From Nemertoderma westbladi (taxonomy: Eukaryota > Xenacoelomorpha > Nemertodermatida > Nemertodermatidae): a stretch of 54,335 nt of DNA. Shown in pieces: positions 36,886-48,929 of this stretch. Under the pieces are notes generated by a model that saw only the letters and a list, made by a program, of their open reading frames with translations, searched no databases and was not told where the DNA came from. Each line of letters starts with the position of its first letter. Positions within the stretch are counted from its first letter, which is position 1. The stretch is from the NCBI GenBank assembly GCA_032718475.1, contig JAUCBJ010003881.1:1-54335 (forward strand), read 5' to 3'. The position numbers and the translations under genes are program-made.

Positions 36886-38445
36886 TTCCACATTGTCCGT
36901 CTCTCTTACTGTCCCACATTGTCGGTCTCCCTTACTGTCCCACATTGTCCGTCTCCCTTACTATCCCACATTGTCCGTCTCCCTTACTGTCCCACATTGT
37001 CGGTCTCCCTTAATGTCCCACATTGTCCATCTCCCTTACCGTCCCACATTGTCGGTCTCCCTTACCGTCCCACATTGTCGGTCTTCCTTACTGTCCCACA
37101 TTGTCGGTCTCCCTTAATGTCCCACATTGTCCATCTCCCTTACCGTCCCACATTGTCGGTCTCCCTTACCGTCCCATATTGTCGGTCTTCCTTACTGTTC
37201 CACATTGTCCGTCTCTCTTACTGTCCCACATAGTCTGTCTCTCTTACCCACATTGTCTGTCTCTCTTACTGTCCCACATTGTCGGTCTCCCTTAATGTCC
37301 CACATTGTCCATCTCCCTTACCGTCCCACATTGTCGGTCTCCCTTACCGTCCCACATTGTCGGTCTTCCTTACTGTCCCACATTGTCCGTCTCCCTTACT
37401 GTCCCACATTGTCGGTCTCTCTTACTGTCCCACATTGTCGGTCTCCCTTAATGTCCCACATGGTCCGTCTCCATTACTGTCCCACATTGTCCATCTCCCT
37501 TACCGTCCCATATTGTCGGTCTTCCTTACTGTTCCACATTGTCCGTCTCTCTTACTGTCCCACATAGTCTGTCTCTCTTACCCACATTGTCTGTCTCTCT
37601 TACTGTCCCACATTGTCTGTCTCTCTTACCCGCATTGTCCGTCTCTCTTACTGTCCCACATAGTCTGTCTCTCTTACCCACATTGTCCGTCTCTCTTACT
37701 GTCCCACATAGTCTGTCTCTCTTACCCACATTGTACGTCTCTCTTACTGTCCCACATTGTCTGTCTCTCTTACTGTCCCACATTGTCCGTCTCCCTTACT
37801 GTCCCACATTGTCTGTCTCTCTAACTGTCCCACATTGTCCGTCTCTCTTACTATCCCACATTGTCGGTCTCCCTTACTGTCCCACATTGTCTGTCTCTCT
37901 TACTGTCCCACATTGTCTGTCTCTCTTACTTTCCCACACAGTCTGTCTCTCTTACCCACATTGTCCGTCTCTCTTACTGTGCCACATTGTCTGTCTCTCT
38001 TACCCACATTGTCCGTCTCTCTTACTGTGCCACATTGTCTGTCTCTCTTACTGCCCCACATTGTCCGTCTCTCTTACTGTCCCACATTGTCTGTCTCTCT
38101 TACTGTCCCACATTGTCTGTCTCTCTTACTGTCCCACACAGTCTGTCTCTCTTACCCACATTGTCCGTCTCTCTTACTGTCCCACACAGTCTGTCTCTCT
38201 TACCCACATTGTCCGTCTCTCTTACTGTGCCACATTGTCTGTCTCTCTTACCGTCCCAGATTGTCTGTCTCTCTTACTGCCCCACATTGTCCGTCTCTCT
38301 TACTGTCCCACATTGTCTGTCTCTCTTACCGTCCCAGATTGTCTGTCTCTCTTACTGACCCACATTGTCCGTCTCTCTTACTGTCCCACATTGACTGTCT
38401 CTCTTACTGCCCCACATTGTCCCTTCCTGTCCCACACTGTCCCAT
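36886..38445. repeat. About 25-bp minisatellite filling the intron between exons b and c
   Basis: The unit on the plus strand is about tgtcccacattgtcngtctc plus (c/t)cttac, with shorter variants lacking the central tgtc. There are about 62 copies. The intron is 1,608 bp (36844-38451) and this array takes up all but the donor hexamer and about 43 nt next to the acceptor. In gene orientation each unit reads GGGACAGTAAGAGAGAC and so contains a donor-like GTAAGA. Long open frames across it (up to 314 codons) are by-products of repetition. Confidence 0.95.
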
Positions 38446-38451
38446 ACTCAC

Positions 38452-38507
38452 TTAGTTTTAGTTCCCTCCTCTTCGTCTGGTGAGGTGGAGACAGCCTTGG
38501 ATTTACT
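38452..38507 (-). CDS. RhoGEF (PLEKHG-like) exon b (micro-exon)
   Basis: A 56-nt exon (18 codons plus 2 nt). The acceptor reads ctatttcag and the donor ACTAA then gtgagt. Residues are SKSKAVSTSPDEEEGTKT, then the AA of a Lys codon that is completed by exon c. The phases 0 in and 2 out match exon a and exon c exactly. The sequence is a charged linker with SP and acidic residues, as in phosphorylatable N-terminal regions of exchange factors. The minisatellite starts directly after its donor hexamer. Confidence 0.8.
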
Positions 38508-38509
38508 CT

Positions 38510-39118
38510 GAAATAGAAAGTAAAATGTACAACATTTGTGTTTCTAACAGAAATAATGATTCGAATTAAAATGATTAATGGAAGTGACACGCCCAACGAA
38601 AACAGTAAGAATCCCAATGGATTCATTATCTGTCGCCATAGGGGGTATAAACCCCTACTAATAGATTCCATCCCCAAATAATTAGAATACAGTGACGTTG
38701 GATGTCAAATACACAGCAATAATGCCAATCATAAAGTCATTTCAGAAGATAATATTCCTAATTAAACCTCCGACTCCGTTGTAGTTAATAACCGCGTGAG
38801 ACGAAGATTTGCTGAGATTTTCTATTACAATTTTAACGATTACGGGTTTCGCTTTCGTATTTGCAAGGCCTTATTTCAATTTGTATTAAATTACAAACGC
38901 CAGAGGGTAATTATATTACGAGATGGACGTTATCCCGTAGATAATGAAAAAAAGTGAACGGAAAAGTAAATAATTCTATTCCATCAAATCCACCAGATCG
39001 ACATTCCTGGTTCCTTGGGGTATTTAATCAACCACCCCTATACCATACATAGTTCATAGTGCTAACACGATTCACACCGAATGCCTAATATAGAAAGGCG
39101 GTTCTTAACCAGATAGGT
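38510..39118. other. Unique AT-rich intron sequence
   Basis: Intron upstream of exon b. No open frame or element recognised before the tandem array starts. Confidence 0.5.
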
Positions 39119-40630
39119 TACTAAGCTCCCTTCAATAGGCCAACACTAAGCCAACTCCCCTTTAGCAGGTTACACACTAAGCCAACTAACTCCCTTTTAG
39201 CTGGTTACACACTAAGCCAACTCCCCTTTAGCAGGTTACACACGAAGCCAACTCTCCTTTAGCAGGTTACACACTAAGCCAACTAACTCCCCTTTAGCAG
39301 GTTACACACTAAGCCAACTCCCCTTTAGCAGGTTACACACTAAGCCAACTCTCCTTTAGCAGGTTACACACTAAGCCAACTAACTCCCCTTTAGCAGGTT
39401 ACACACTAAGCCAACTAACTCCCCTTTAGCAGGTTACACACTAAGCCAACTCTCCTTTAGCAAGTTACACACTAAGTCAATTCCCCTTTAGCAGGTTACA
39501 CACAAAGCCAACTCCCCTTTAGCAGGTTACACACTAAGCCAACTCCCCTTTAGCAGGTTACACACTAAGCCAACTCTCCTTTAGCAGGTTACACACTAAG
39601 CCAATTAACTCCCCTTTAGCAGGTAACACACTAAGCCAACTAACTCCCCTTTAGCAGGTTACACACTAAGCCAACTCTCCTTTAGCTAGTTACACACTAA
39701 GTCAATTCCCCTTTAGCAGGTTACACACAAAGCCAACTCCCCTTTAGCAGGTTACACACTAAGCCAACTCCCCTTTAGCAGGTTACACACTAAGCCAACT
39801 AACTCCCCTTTAGCAGGTTACACACTAAGCCAACTCTCCTTTAGCAAGTTACACACTAAGTCAATTCCCCTTTAGCAAGTTACACACTAAGCCAACTCCC
39901 CTTTAGCAGGTTACACACTATGCCAACTAACTCCCCTTTAGCAGGTTACACACAAAGCCAACTCTCCTTTAGCAAGTTACACACTAAGCCAATTCCCCTT
40001 CAGCAGGTTACACACTAAGCCAACTCCCCTTTAGCAGGTTACACACTAGGCCAACTAACTCCCCTTTAGCAGGTTACACACTAAGCCAACTAACTCCCCT
40101 TTAGCAGGTTACACACTAAGCCAACTCTCCTTTAGCAAGTTACACACTAAGTCAATTCCCCTTTAGCAGGTTACACACTAAGCCAACTAACTCCCCTTTA
40201 GCAGGTTACACACTAAGCCAACTCTCCTTTAGCAAGTTACACACTAAGCCAACAACTCCCCTTTAGCAGGTTACACACTAAGACAACTAACTCCCCTTTA
40301 GCAAGTTACACACTAAGCCAATTCCCCTTTAGCAGGTTACACACTAAGCCAACTCCCCTTTAGCAAGTTACACACAAAGCCAATTCCCCTTTAGCAAGTT
40401 ACACACAAAGCCAACTCCCCTTTAGCAGGTTACACACAAAGCCAACTAACTCCCCTTTAGCAGGTTACACACTAAGCCAACTAACTCCCCTTTAGCAGGT
40501 TACACACTAAGCCAACTCTCCTTAAGCAAGTTACACACTAAGCCAATTCCCCTTTAGCAGGTTACACACTAAGCCAACTAACTCCGCTTTAGCAGGTTAC
40601 ACACTAAGCCAACTCTCCTTTAGCAAGTTA
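39119..40630. repeat. About 31/35-bp minisatellite in the intron between exons a and b
   Basis: The unit is tttagcaggttacacactaa followed by gccaactcccc. A common longer form has an additional taac (aactaactcccc). About 46 copies with scattered point variants (caagtt, aagtcaatt, actctcc), less homogeneous than the 45-bp array. In gene orientation the longer form contains GTTAGTT, the same heptamer as the donor of exon a. Confidence 0.95.
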
Positions 40631-40727
40631 CATGACAATTTTGTAAATATTCGTGGTTTGGATGTAAAATCCAAAACCTCAATAATTGACCATAACTTTA
40701 AGAATTGCATTCCATTGTTTAACTAAC

Positions 40728-40871
40728 GTCACTGGCTCCGAGTCCAGCTGTGGCTCTTCGGCGAACGAACGCCGATGGGGGCAACTGAACCTCTTGGGAA
40801 CTCCGTTCCTCTGTCTCCGGTAGTTCCGTTCCGGACGGGCTGGTTAATTCCGCCGGCAGTTTCTCCCTCAT
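40728..40871 (-). CDS. RhoGEF (PLEKHG-like) exon a, first exon visible
   Basis: A 144-nt, 48-codon exon, phase 0 on both sides. The acceptor reads ttctttacag and the donor AGTGAC then gttagt. The frame fixed by exons b and c reads MREKLPAELTSPSGTELPET, then EERSSQEVQLPPSAFVRRRA and TAGLGASD. The first codon is ATG directly after the acceptor, so this could be the translation start behind a 5' UTR intron or an internal Met; upstream exons were not found. A longer frame on the same strand in another phase exists, but it does not join exon b in frame. Confidence 0.75.
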
Positions 40872-40981
40872 CTGTAAAGAACATACAAGAACTGCAGTTT
40901 AGAGAGGAAGTCAATAGAACAACCAGGATACACCATGGAGTAGTTAACCGAGTAAGGGATAGTATACATACACCAGACCAG

Positions 40982-42165
40982 TATGGAACCGGATAGAATG
41001 GGACCGGATAGTGTAGAACCGGATAGTGTAGAACCGGATAGTTTAGAACCGGATAGTGTAGAACCGGATAGTGTGGAATCGGATAGTGTAGAACCGGATA
41101 GTGTAGAACCGGATAGTGTAGAACCGGATAGTGTAGAACCAGATAGTGTGGAATCGGATAGTGTAGAACCGGATAATGTAGAACCGGATAGTGTAGAACC
41201 GGATAGTGTGAAATCGGATAGTGTAGAACCGGATAGTGTAGAACCGGATAGTATGGAACCGGATAGTGTAGAACCGGATAGTGTAGAACCGGATAGTATG
41301 GAACCGGATAGTGTAGAACCGGATAGTGTAGAACCGCATAGTGTAGAACCAGATAGTGTAGAACCGGATAGTGTAGAACCGGATAGTGTAGAACAAGATA
41401 GTGTAGAACCGGATATTGTAGAAACTGATAGTGTAGAACCGGATAGTGTAGAACCGGATAGTGTAGAACCGGAAAGTGTAGAACCGGATAGTGTAGAACC
41501 GGATAGTGTAGAACCGGATAGTGTGGAATCGGATAGTGTAGAACCGGATAGTGTAGAACCAGATAGTGTAGAACCGGATCGTGTAGAACCGGATAGTGTA
41601 GAACCGGATAGTGTAGAACCGGATAATGTAGAACCGGATAGTATAGAACCGGATAGTGTAGAACCGGATAGTATAGAACCGGATAGTGTGGAATCGGATA
41701 GTGTAGAACCGGATAGTGTGGAATCGGATAGTGTAGAACTGGATAGTGTAGAACCGGATAGTGTGGAACCGGATAGTGTAGAACCGGATAGAATGGGACA
41801 GGATAGTGTAGAACCGGATAGTGTAGAACCGGATAGTGTAGAACCGGATAGTGTAGAACCAGATAGTGTAGAACCGGATAGTGTGGAATCGGATAGTGTA
41901 GAACCGGATAGTGTGGAATCGGATAGTGTAGAACTGGATAGTGTAGAACCGGATAGTGTGGAACCGGATAGTGTAGAACCGGATAGAATGGGACAGGATA
42001 GTGTAGAACCGGATAGTGTAGAACCGGATAGTGTAGAACCGGATAGTGTAGAACCAGATAGTGTAGAACCGGATAATGTGGAATCGGATAGTGTAGAACC
42101 GGATAGTGTAGAACCGGATAGAGTGGTTCTTAGTGTAGAACTGGATAGTGTAGAACCGTTGCATA
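40982..42165. repeat. 15-bp minisatellite, about 79 copies
   Basis: Unit gtgtagaaccggata with recurrent variants (gtgtggaatcggata, gtatggaacc, agaatgggac). 15 bp is a multiple of three, so long frames (397 codons plus; 446 and 373 codons minus) cross it. They encode pure EPDSV, GSTLS or RFYTI repeats with no other domain, and I do not call them genes. The array lies 110 bp upstream of RhoGEF exon a in gene orientation. Confidence 0.95.
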
Positions 42166-42179
42166 TACCTGAATAAGAA

Positions 42180-43510
42180 TTAGAATGTTCTAAAACACAA
42201 TTACCCATTGTGTACGTTCGGAGAGCAACCCATTGCGGATATTACAATACTACAAACATTGTTTGGTAATATTTGTATTTGCCAGGGGGAGGGGGGGGGG
42301 GGGGTCGTCAATTCGAATGGTATCTAAACCTGTAAATACTTAATGAATGATCTATTGCGGCATGTATTTCAAAAAATAATAAAAACATGTTTGTTCTTGA
42401 TTTTAGTGTTAGATTATACTATTTATCAATTTCATGTAACATCAACTGGTTGATAAACATTAAAATGAGAACAAATTATTACAACAACGCAAAACATTAA
42501 GCAATAATAATTGTACCAAGTGTATGATTTTATATTTTATTACCATGCATTGCACAGTGACAGAATGTTTTTAAATTTACAGAATGGCTTTAAATATGAA
42601 ATAATTAAGCATACATAGACAGATATATACAATTATACAAGCACAGTTAAAGTGTTAATACAACTACAATACAAAAGTGGGGTGTATACATTATTATACT
42701 GTACACTCAAATATAGAGACATTATTATACTGTACATAAAAAGATATATTCATTATTATGCTGTACATACAAATATAGATACATTATTATACTGTACATA
42801 AAAAGATAGATATACATTACTATACAGTAGGAACAGTATTATTATACTGTCTGTACATGCAAATACTGAAGTGATACTTTATTATAGAAGCGAAATAATA
42901 ACATAGATAATATTATACAAAGAGAAGTTACGTTAATTAAAGACTTGCGCCTTTAACAAATAGGATATAAATATCACTTCGTGATTTCAAACCCAAAAAT
43001 TGGTTAGTGGTAATTCACTGGAATTCCTTCTTTCAGGTCATTTATATGAATATATAAGATTTTTTCATTTGGAAAAATAATATAATAAATATAAACTCTT
43101 ATGACTGGTTGTTAGGGAATATTCAGGTTGTTAGGGCCCAATAATTAACAATGAAGTAAAATATAGTTTTTAGAATTAATTCAATTATCATAATAATTAT
43201 CCTAATTTCAATTAAATTTCCCATTAACCTCAACACAATTTGACACTAAACCTGCAAGGTTTTTTTTATAATACGGTAGCATTTTGCGTTGAGTTACAAA
43301 AAATTAAACGAAATTTATTTCCGCTGGGGTCAATTTGCGCCAAAATTTGTTTGTTTTATAGTTTTGTCTGTTTGCAATTTTGAATATAACTGAAAATTTC
43401 CTGATACCACAACCATTTCAGAACACAAAAACATAATGCTTTAGGCTGCGTCGCCGGGATTTATTATTGTCTACTATCTATTCTAAGGATATATTAATAA
43501 TTATATTATG
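42180..43510. other. AT-rich sequence with poly(G) run and short repeats
   Basis: Contains a 14-base G run (42291-42304) and, at about 42667-42860, several imperfect copies of a 25-30-bp unit around cattattatactgtacat. No gene seen. Confidence 0.5.
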
Positions 43511-43514
43511 TTTA

Positions 43515-45440
43515 TTGTACGAAAGTGAGAAAAGTGCCTAAGTATGTTACAATAGTGAGAAAAGTGCCAAAGTATATTGCAATAGTGAGAAAAGTGCCCA
43601 AGTATGTTGCAATAGTGAGAAAAGTGCCCAAGTATGTTACGAAAGTGAGAAAAGTGCCCAACTAAGTTGCAATAGTGAGAAAAGTGCCCAAGTATGTTAC
43701 AATAGTGAGAAAAGTGCCCAAGAATGTTGCAATATTGAGAAAAGTGCCCAAGTATGTTACGAAAGTGAGAAAAGTGCCCAAATATGTTACAATAGTGAGA
43801 AAAGTGCCCAAGTATGTTGCAATAGTGAGAAAAGTGCCCAAGTATGTTGTAATAGTTAGAAAAGTATCCAAGTATGTTACAATAGTGAGAAAAGTGCCCA
43901 AGTATGTTACGAAAGTGAGATAAGTGCCAAGTATGTTGCAATAGTGAGAAAAGTGCCCAAGTATGTTACGAAAGTGAGAAAATGCCCAAGTATGTTACAA
44001 TAGTGAGAAAAGTGCCCAAGTATGTTGCAATAGTGAGAAAAGTGCCCAAGTATGTTACGAAAATGAGAAAAGTGTCCAAGTATGTTGCAATAGTGAGAAA
44101 AGTGCCCAAGTATATTACGAAAATGAGAAAAGTGCCCAAGTATGTTGCAATAGTGAGAAAAGTGCCCAAGAATGTTACGAAAGTGAGAAAAGTGCCAAGT
44201 ATGTTGCAATAGTGAGAAAGGTGCCCAAGTATGTTACGAAAGTGAGAAAAATGCCCAAGTATGTTACAATAGTGAGAAAAGTGCCCAAGTATGTTGCAAT
44301 AGTGAGAAAAGTGCCCAAGTATGTTACGAAAATGAGAAAAGTGCCCAAATATGTTACGAAACTCAAGTATGTTGCAATAGTGAGAAAAGTGCCCAAGTAT
44401 GTTGCAAAAGTGAGAAAAGTGCCCAAGTATGCTACGAAAGTGAGAAAAGTGCCCAAGTATGTTACGAAAGTGAGAAAAGTGCCCAATTATGTTGCAATAG
44501 TGAGAAAGGTGCCAAAGTATGTTGCAATAGTGAGAAAAGTGCCCAAGTATGTTGCAATAGTGAGAAAAGTGCCCAAGTATGTTACGAAAGTGAGAAAAGT
44601 GCCCAAGTATGTTACAATAGTGAGAAAAGTGCCCAAGTATGTGACGAAAATGAGAAAAGTGCCCAAGTATGTTGCAATAGTGAGAAAAGTGCCCAAGTAT
44701 GTTGCAATAGTGAGAAAAGTGCCCATGTATGTTGCAATAGTGAGAAAAGTGCCCATGTATGTTACGAAAGTGAGAAAAGTGCCCAATTATGTTGCAATAG
44801 TGAGAAAGGTGCCAAAGTATGTTGCAATAGTGAGAAAAGTGCCCAAGTATGTTGCAATGGTGAGAAAAGTGCCCAAGTATGTTACGAAAGTGAGAAAAGT
44901 GCCCAAGTATGTTACAATAGTGAGAAAAGTGCCCAAGTATGTGACGAAAATGAGAAAAGTGCCCAAGTATGTTGCAATAGTGAGAAAAGCGCCCAAGTAT
45001 GTTGCAATAGTGAGAAAAGTGCCCATGTATGTTGCAATAGTGAGAAAAGTGCCCAAGTATGTTGCAATAGTGAGAAAAGTGGCCAAGTATGTTACGAAAG
45101 TGAGAAAAGTGCCCATGTATATTGCAATAGTGAGAAAGGTGCCCAAGTATGTTGCAATAGTGAGAAAAGTGCCCAAGTATGTTGCAATAGTGAGAAAAGT
45201 GCCCAAGTATGTTACGAAAATGAGAAAAGTGCCCAGGTATGTTACAATAGTGAGAAAAGTGCCCAAGTATGTTACGAAAGTGAGAAAAGTGCCCAAGTAT
45301 GTTACGAAAGTGAAAAAAGTGCCCAAGTATGTTGCAATAGTGAGAATATGAAAATGCGAAAGTGATATAAGTGCACAAGTATGTTACAATAGTGAGAAAA
45401 GTGCCCAAGTTTGTTACAAAAGTGAGAAAAGTGCCCAGTT
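43515..45440. repeat. 30-bp minisatellite, about 64 copies
   Basis: The unit is gtgagaaaagtgcccaagta followed by tgttgcaata or tgttacgaaa. Two main unit types alternate irregularly, and a 300-bp (10-unit) block is repeated: 44461-44760 against 44761-45060. Long frames on both strands (up to 480 codons) come only from the repeat and have no other content. Confidence 0.95.
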
Positions 45441-45444
45441 TGTG

Positions 45445-46000
45445 AATACCGGTACCTATTGGGTATACTGTAAAGATGACAAAAATCCAATGGCCTCAAA
45501 CAATATTACCATAATTATCACTTTCAATTTCGTTTTTCATTCCTTAGCAACATGGATTTTACATATAGCAACAAGGTAAACTATTGGTGGAATTTTCCCA
45601 AATTAGGTTCAAACAAACTTTAGTCAAATTACTATCGATTCTCTAAACTATTGTTTGCTCTTCTACATTAACAATTCAGTTACCAGAAAAGCATTTGTGA
45701 AATCATATAAATTTCCATTTTGTACAATATATATATGAAGCATATTTACACAACTTATATCCATTAAACGGGGGTATGTAACCCATCACATTCACATTTG
45801 TCGACCTCAAAAACCCTTAATGCAAAAAAACTTTACTCGTTATATATCAAAAACTATTGTGCCTTTTACTGTAATATGCAGTATTAGACTGGCAATAGTA
45901 ACCAGAAGTAGTAGAGCAGACCTAGTACATCAAAAATAAAGTGAACCTAATCGCGAACGGCAGAAGTTGATAGGTATCAGTAATTAATACTTTATGCCGA
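45445..46000. other. AT-rich intergenic sequence
   Basis: No exon, element or repeat recognised between the 30-bp array and the short repeats at 46003. Confidence 0.5.
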
Positions 46001-46002
46001 AA

Positions 46003-46158
46003 TGCAATCACCACCGGCAGTTGCCACTGTTTGTCACCGGCAGTTGGCAACGTTTGTCACCACCGAAAGTTGACACTTTTTTCATCACCGTTTGTCACCA
46101 CCGACAGTTGCCAACGTTTTGTCACCACCGGCAGTTGCCAACGTTTTGCCACCTGTGC
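46003..46158. repeat. About 30-bp imperfect repeats with ccggcagttgcc motif
   Basis: Five imperfect copies of a unit containing tcaccaccggcagttgccaa followed by cgttttg. It resembles the iterated-motif elements at 4010-4475 and 52220-52337 in spacing, but only one orientation is clear here. Confidence 0.65.
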
Positions 46159-46280
46159 TGTCATTAAGTTTGTTCGTAGGTGCATATTTTTTTTCGAGGT
46201 ATATTAATTGTGTAGGCCAAACATTAATTGAATCAGTTTTCTATATAACCTAGTTTAGTTTCACGTGATATATGACAAAC

Positions 46281-47498
46281 ATCACGTCACAAACATCATA
46301 TATGACAAAGATCGATCAACTTGCTTGCTGGTCGAAAAAGCCAACCAACCACCAAGGTTAAGGCTGAATCACCAGCCGATCGCCTCAATGGTTGGAAGGC
46401 CCACTTTGAAAAGCTCCTCAATAATGACAGTGCAGCAATCAGATCAGTATACGATGGTTCGACAACATTTGTGTCTACTGTTGACGGTGACACAGAACCA
46501 TTTGAAGTGTTATGGGGCGTCCTCCAGGGAGACACACTTGCACCATTCTCGTTCATAATTGTTGTTGACTATGTTCTACGCATGTCCTTAGATCATCATA
46601 ATGATGATGGGGTGATGATAACTCCACCTACTGGCTCCAGAAGTCGAGGAAATCCTGCCAAGTACCTAACTGATCTAGACTTTGCTGATGACTTAGGAGT
46701 ACTCTCAGAATCACTAGAGGGAGCCCAACGGCTCCTCAGCTCATTAGAACATGCTGCTTCTAGTGTTGGTCTTTTTATTAACTCCAGAAAGACCAAAATT
46801 TTGACAGTTAACTTTGAAAGTCCTCAGCAAGTCTCTGATCGGATGAGCATAAGCTCAAAAGATGGTATGCTTGAGCATGTGGATGACTTCTGTTACCTGG
46901 GATCATGGATCCGGAAGTCAGGTGAGGACCTTCGAATACGTAAGGGAAAGGCATGGGCAGCCTTGAATAGGCTTTCCAGGATTTGGAAGTCACCGAGAAT
47001 TAATCGGAAACTTAAGGTCCGATTATTTAGAGCAGCAGAGTTCCAGTACTCCTCTATGGGAGTCCATGCTGGGCTCTAACTGCTGAGGACACCAAATCTC
47101 TGGACGGCACATTCACAAGAATGCTACGCCGGGTTCATTGTGTCAAGTTCAATGCACACATCTCCAACCAGACACTATATAACATTGGAGGTGTCTCATT
47201 GGTTCCCCCAAGCTTGACACTAGAACAAAATCGCCTCCGCTTTGCAGGACATTGCTTTCGCCGTGAGGACCAGCCAGTGCATAATCTTGTACTTTGGCAG
47301 CCTCATGGAGTGAATAAGCATGGTGGACAGCCCATGACTTTCTTGAGACGCATCTTAAAGGACACTGGCCTTGAAGATGCGGATGATCTAGCAAATGTCA
47401 TGAGTGATAGGGAGTTGTGGCGGTGCAATTTTGTCGATAAGCCGGCACAGCATTCTTAAAAATGCAGCTGCAATGCAGCATGCCGATCCTAGTAGTAG
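46281..47498 (+). mobile_element. Internally deleted LINE copy
   Basis: A LINE of the same general type as 7049-10620, ending in the same kind of (TAG)n tail. The sequence tatgacaaac occurs at 46271-46280 and 47499-47508 and is a likely 10-bp target duplication. A second partial match at 46301 leaves the exact 5' border uncertain. Its 3' end is shared with the fragment at 1661-1746. Confidence 0.8.
46318..47459 (+). pseudogene. LINE reverse transcriptase remnant with deletion and frameshift
   Basis: Residues ADRLNGWKAHFEKLLNNDSA (linker between endonuclease and RT) pass directly into VYDGSTTFVSTVDGDTEPF, so the RT fingers and first palm motif have been deleted. The rest follows: GVLQGDTLAPFSFII, TDLDFADDLGVLSESL, VDDFCYLGSWI. 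Near 47040 a frameshift occurs (FRAA, then VPVLLYGSPCWALTA in the next frame). The C-terminal region 47121-47459 ends with FAGHCFRREDQPVHNLVLWQ and a stop. Non-functional. Confidence 0.88.
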
Positions 47499-47787
47499 TA
47501 TGACAAACGGCTTGCATTTCGACTTTGTGTTCGATTTATGATTCGAATGATAGATAATAATGCGATGATCCGAGCGCAACGGAATTGTTAACGAGCAGTT
47601 ATCGCTTGGATGACGTTTGGAATATAGTTGACGTTCGAGCAGGATTTCTAATTACACTCAATCTTCACAAAGAGTATAGATACTGAAGTAATACCTTGAA
47701 ACACAATATCCTCAACACGAAAACGTAATGCATCTACATACAACGTATATTATCGCATTCTCTTACATATCTGAGTTTTCACCAAAG

Positions 47788-47936
47788 AATACTTACAAGC
47801 GAATCCAGGTAATTTGTGCAACAGTCTTGCTGAAGGCGATTACCCTCCTTACCCATCCAATTACAGGAATAAGGATATTGAATTACTCCAAGAACCTTTC
47901 AGAGGAGTAGCTAGTCCAACAGAAAGTGTGGTGTGA
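47788..47936 (+). other. Possible terminal exon, unrecognised
   Basis: An open stretch begins after a weak acceptor-like tttcaccaaag and reads YLQANPGNLCNSLAEGDYPP, then YPSNYRNKDIELLQEPFRGV and ASPTESVV before a TGA. A polyadenylation signal AATAAA follows at 47977-47982. The composition is more protein-like than its surroundings. I do not recognise it, found no upstream exon, and it could equally be chance. Confidence 0.3.
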
Positions 47937-47989
47937 TCAAATCCTAATCCAACAAAGTTGGGTTGTGATACGAACGAATAAATTGATTT

Positions 47990-48920
47990 TATTTTTATAT
48001 TGTGAATGTATTTCCTTCTAATCAGTTGTACAAAAATTTAATTGAGTGAAAATTATTTATCCTGAGCAAAATAACTTGGCATCCCCGATTTTGAAAGCAT
48101 AATTTCAGTAAAGATACAAATTCCGTCACGCAAAATGTAATCAATTAAATTATAAATATAGTTTTAACTTCCATATAAGCCTACGCTATAACGGTGTTCG
48201 CCTGGCAATGTTGGTTGTCGCACGCACACCGCACCATGCAAGGCAAATAAATAATGGAATGGGGTTCAATCACTATATATCAATCAATAATTCCCCGTAT
48301 GGCGACTAAGACTACACGCGGAGTGAAAGTTATATAAAGCAGTGGTAATGTGATGATGCACTGCCTTCTCATCACACAACCCCATCATCTTTATCATTAT
48401 CATTGTATCCTCAACATCGAAGGTGCTTTTACATTACTACCTATTTTTTCCAGCAATAGTTAGCTACCCTGTTGTGGTAGGTATAGGTACGCACATACAG
48501 CAATCTGACCTCCTAAAATCAAACAAAAGATAAATACGCAACGCAACATCTTTTAGCGGTAATGTCTATAACTGAGAACCACGTACCCCCCTCACCAGTC
48601 GGTTGCCATATAGCAGAAGATCATACATACACAGTTATACCAGAGCAGTCGCTGGCACAACTCACTCTTTGTGCTGCTGGTATTTGGTGTTAGAACCATA
48701 GAGCACTGCTTAGTATAGTTTCGCGTCGCATTTACTGCCACGACAGTAATATAATCGACAGTAATTACATATTATTATATACATATTACTTTTTGGTGCA
48801 TCTACAATCAAGGTATATGTTGTCTTCTGTAGTCGAGCCCAACAGGAACTGCCTTATACCAGCACAAACTTTACTGCTGTCATGCCTTGTTCTTTCGTAA
48901 TCGGAGGTTCTCAGCAGATC
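47990..48920. other. No feature recognised
   Basis: Mixed AT-rich sequence with no convincing exon or repeat. The last part (48830-48920) may be a decayed continuation of the LINE fragment that follows. Confidence 0.4.
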
Positions 48921-48929
48921 ACCGCATAC

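Noticed and set aside
36822-38483. Chain of SVSLTVPHC-type frames
   Set aside because: By-product of the 25-bp minisatellite. Frame changes with each unit-length variant, and the stretch is an intron of the RhoGEF gene.
40729-40914. Alternative frame (TDEGETAGGINQ...) across exon a
   Set aside because: It does not join exon b in phase. The frame MREKLPAEL... does, and exon b is fixed by exon c.
40868-42208. Repetitive proteins (EPDSV, GSTLS, RFYTI repeats) in three frames
   Set aside because: 15-bp tandem DNA is open in several frames at once, with no start context, splice sites or other domain.
43501-45408. NILGHFSHYC / VRKVPKYV repeat proteins
   Set aside because: 30-bp array, open in several frames on both strands. 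Nothing but repeat.
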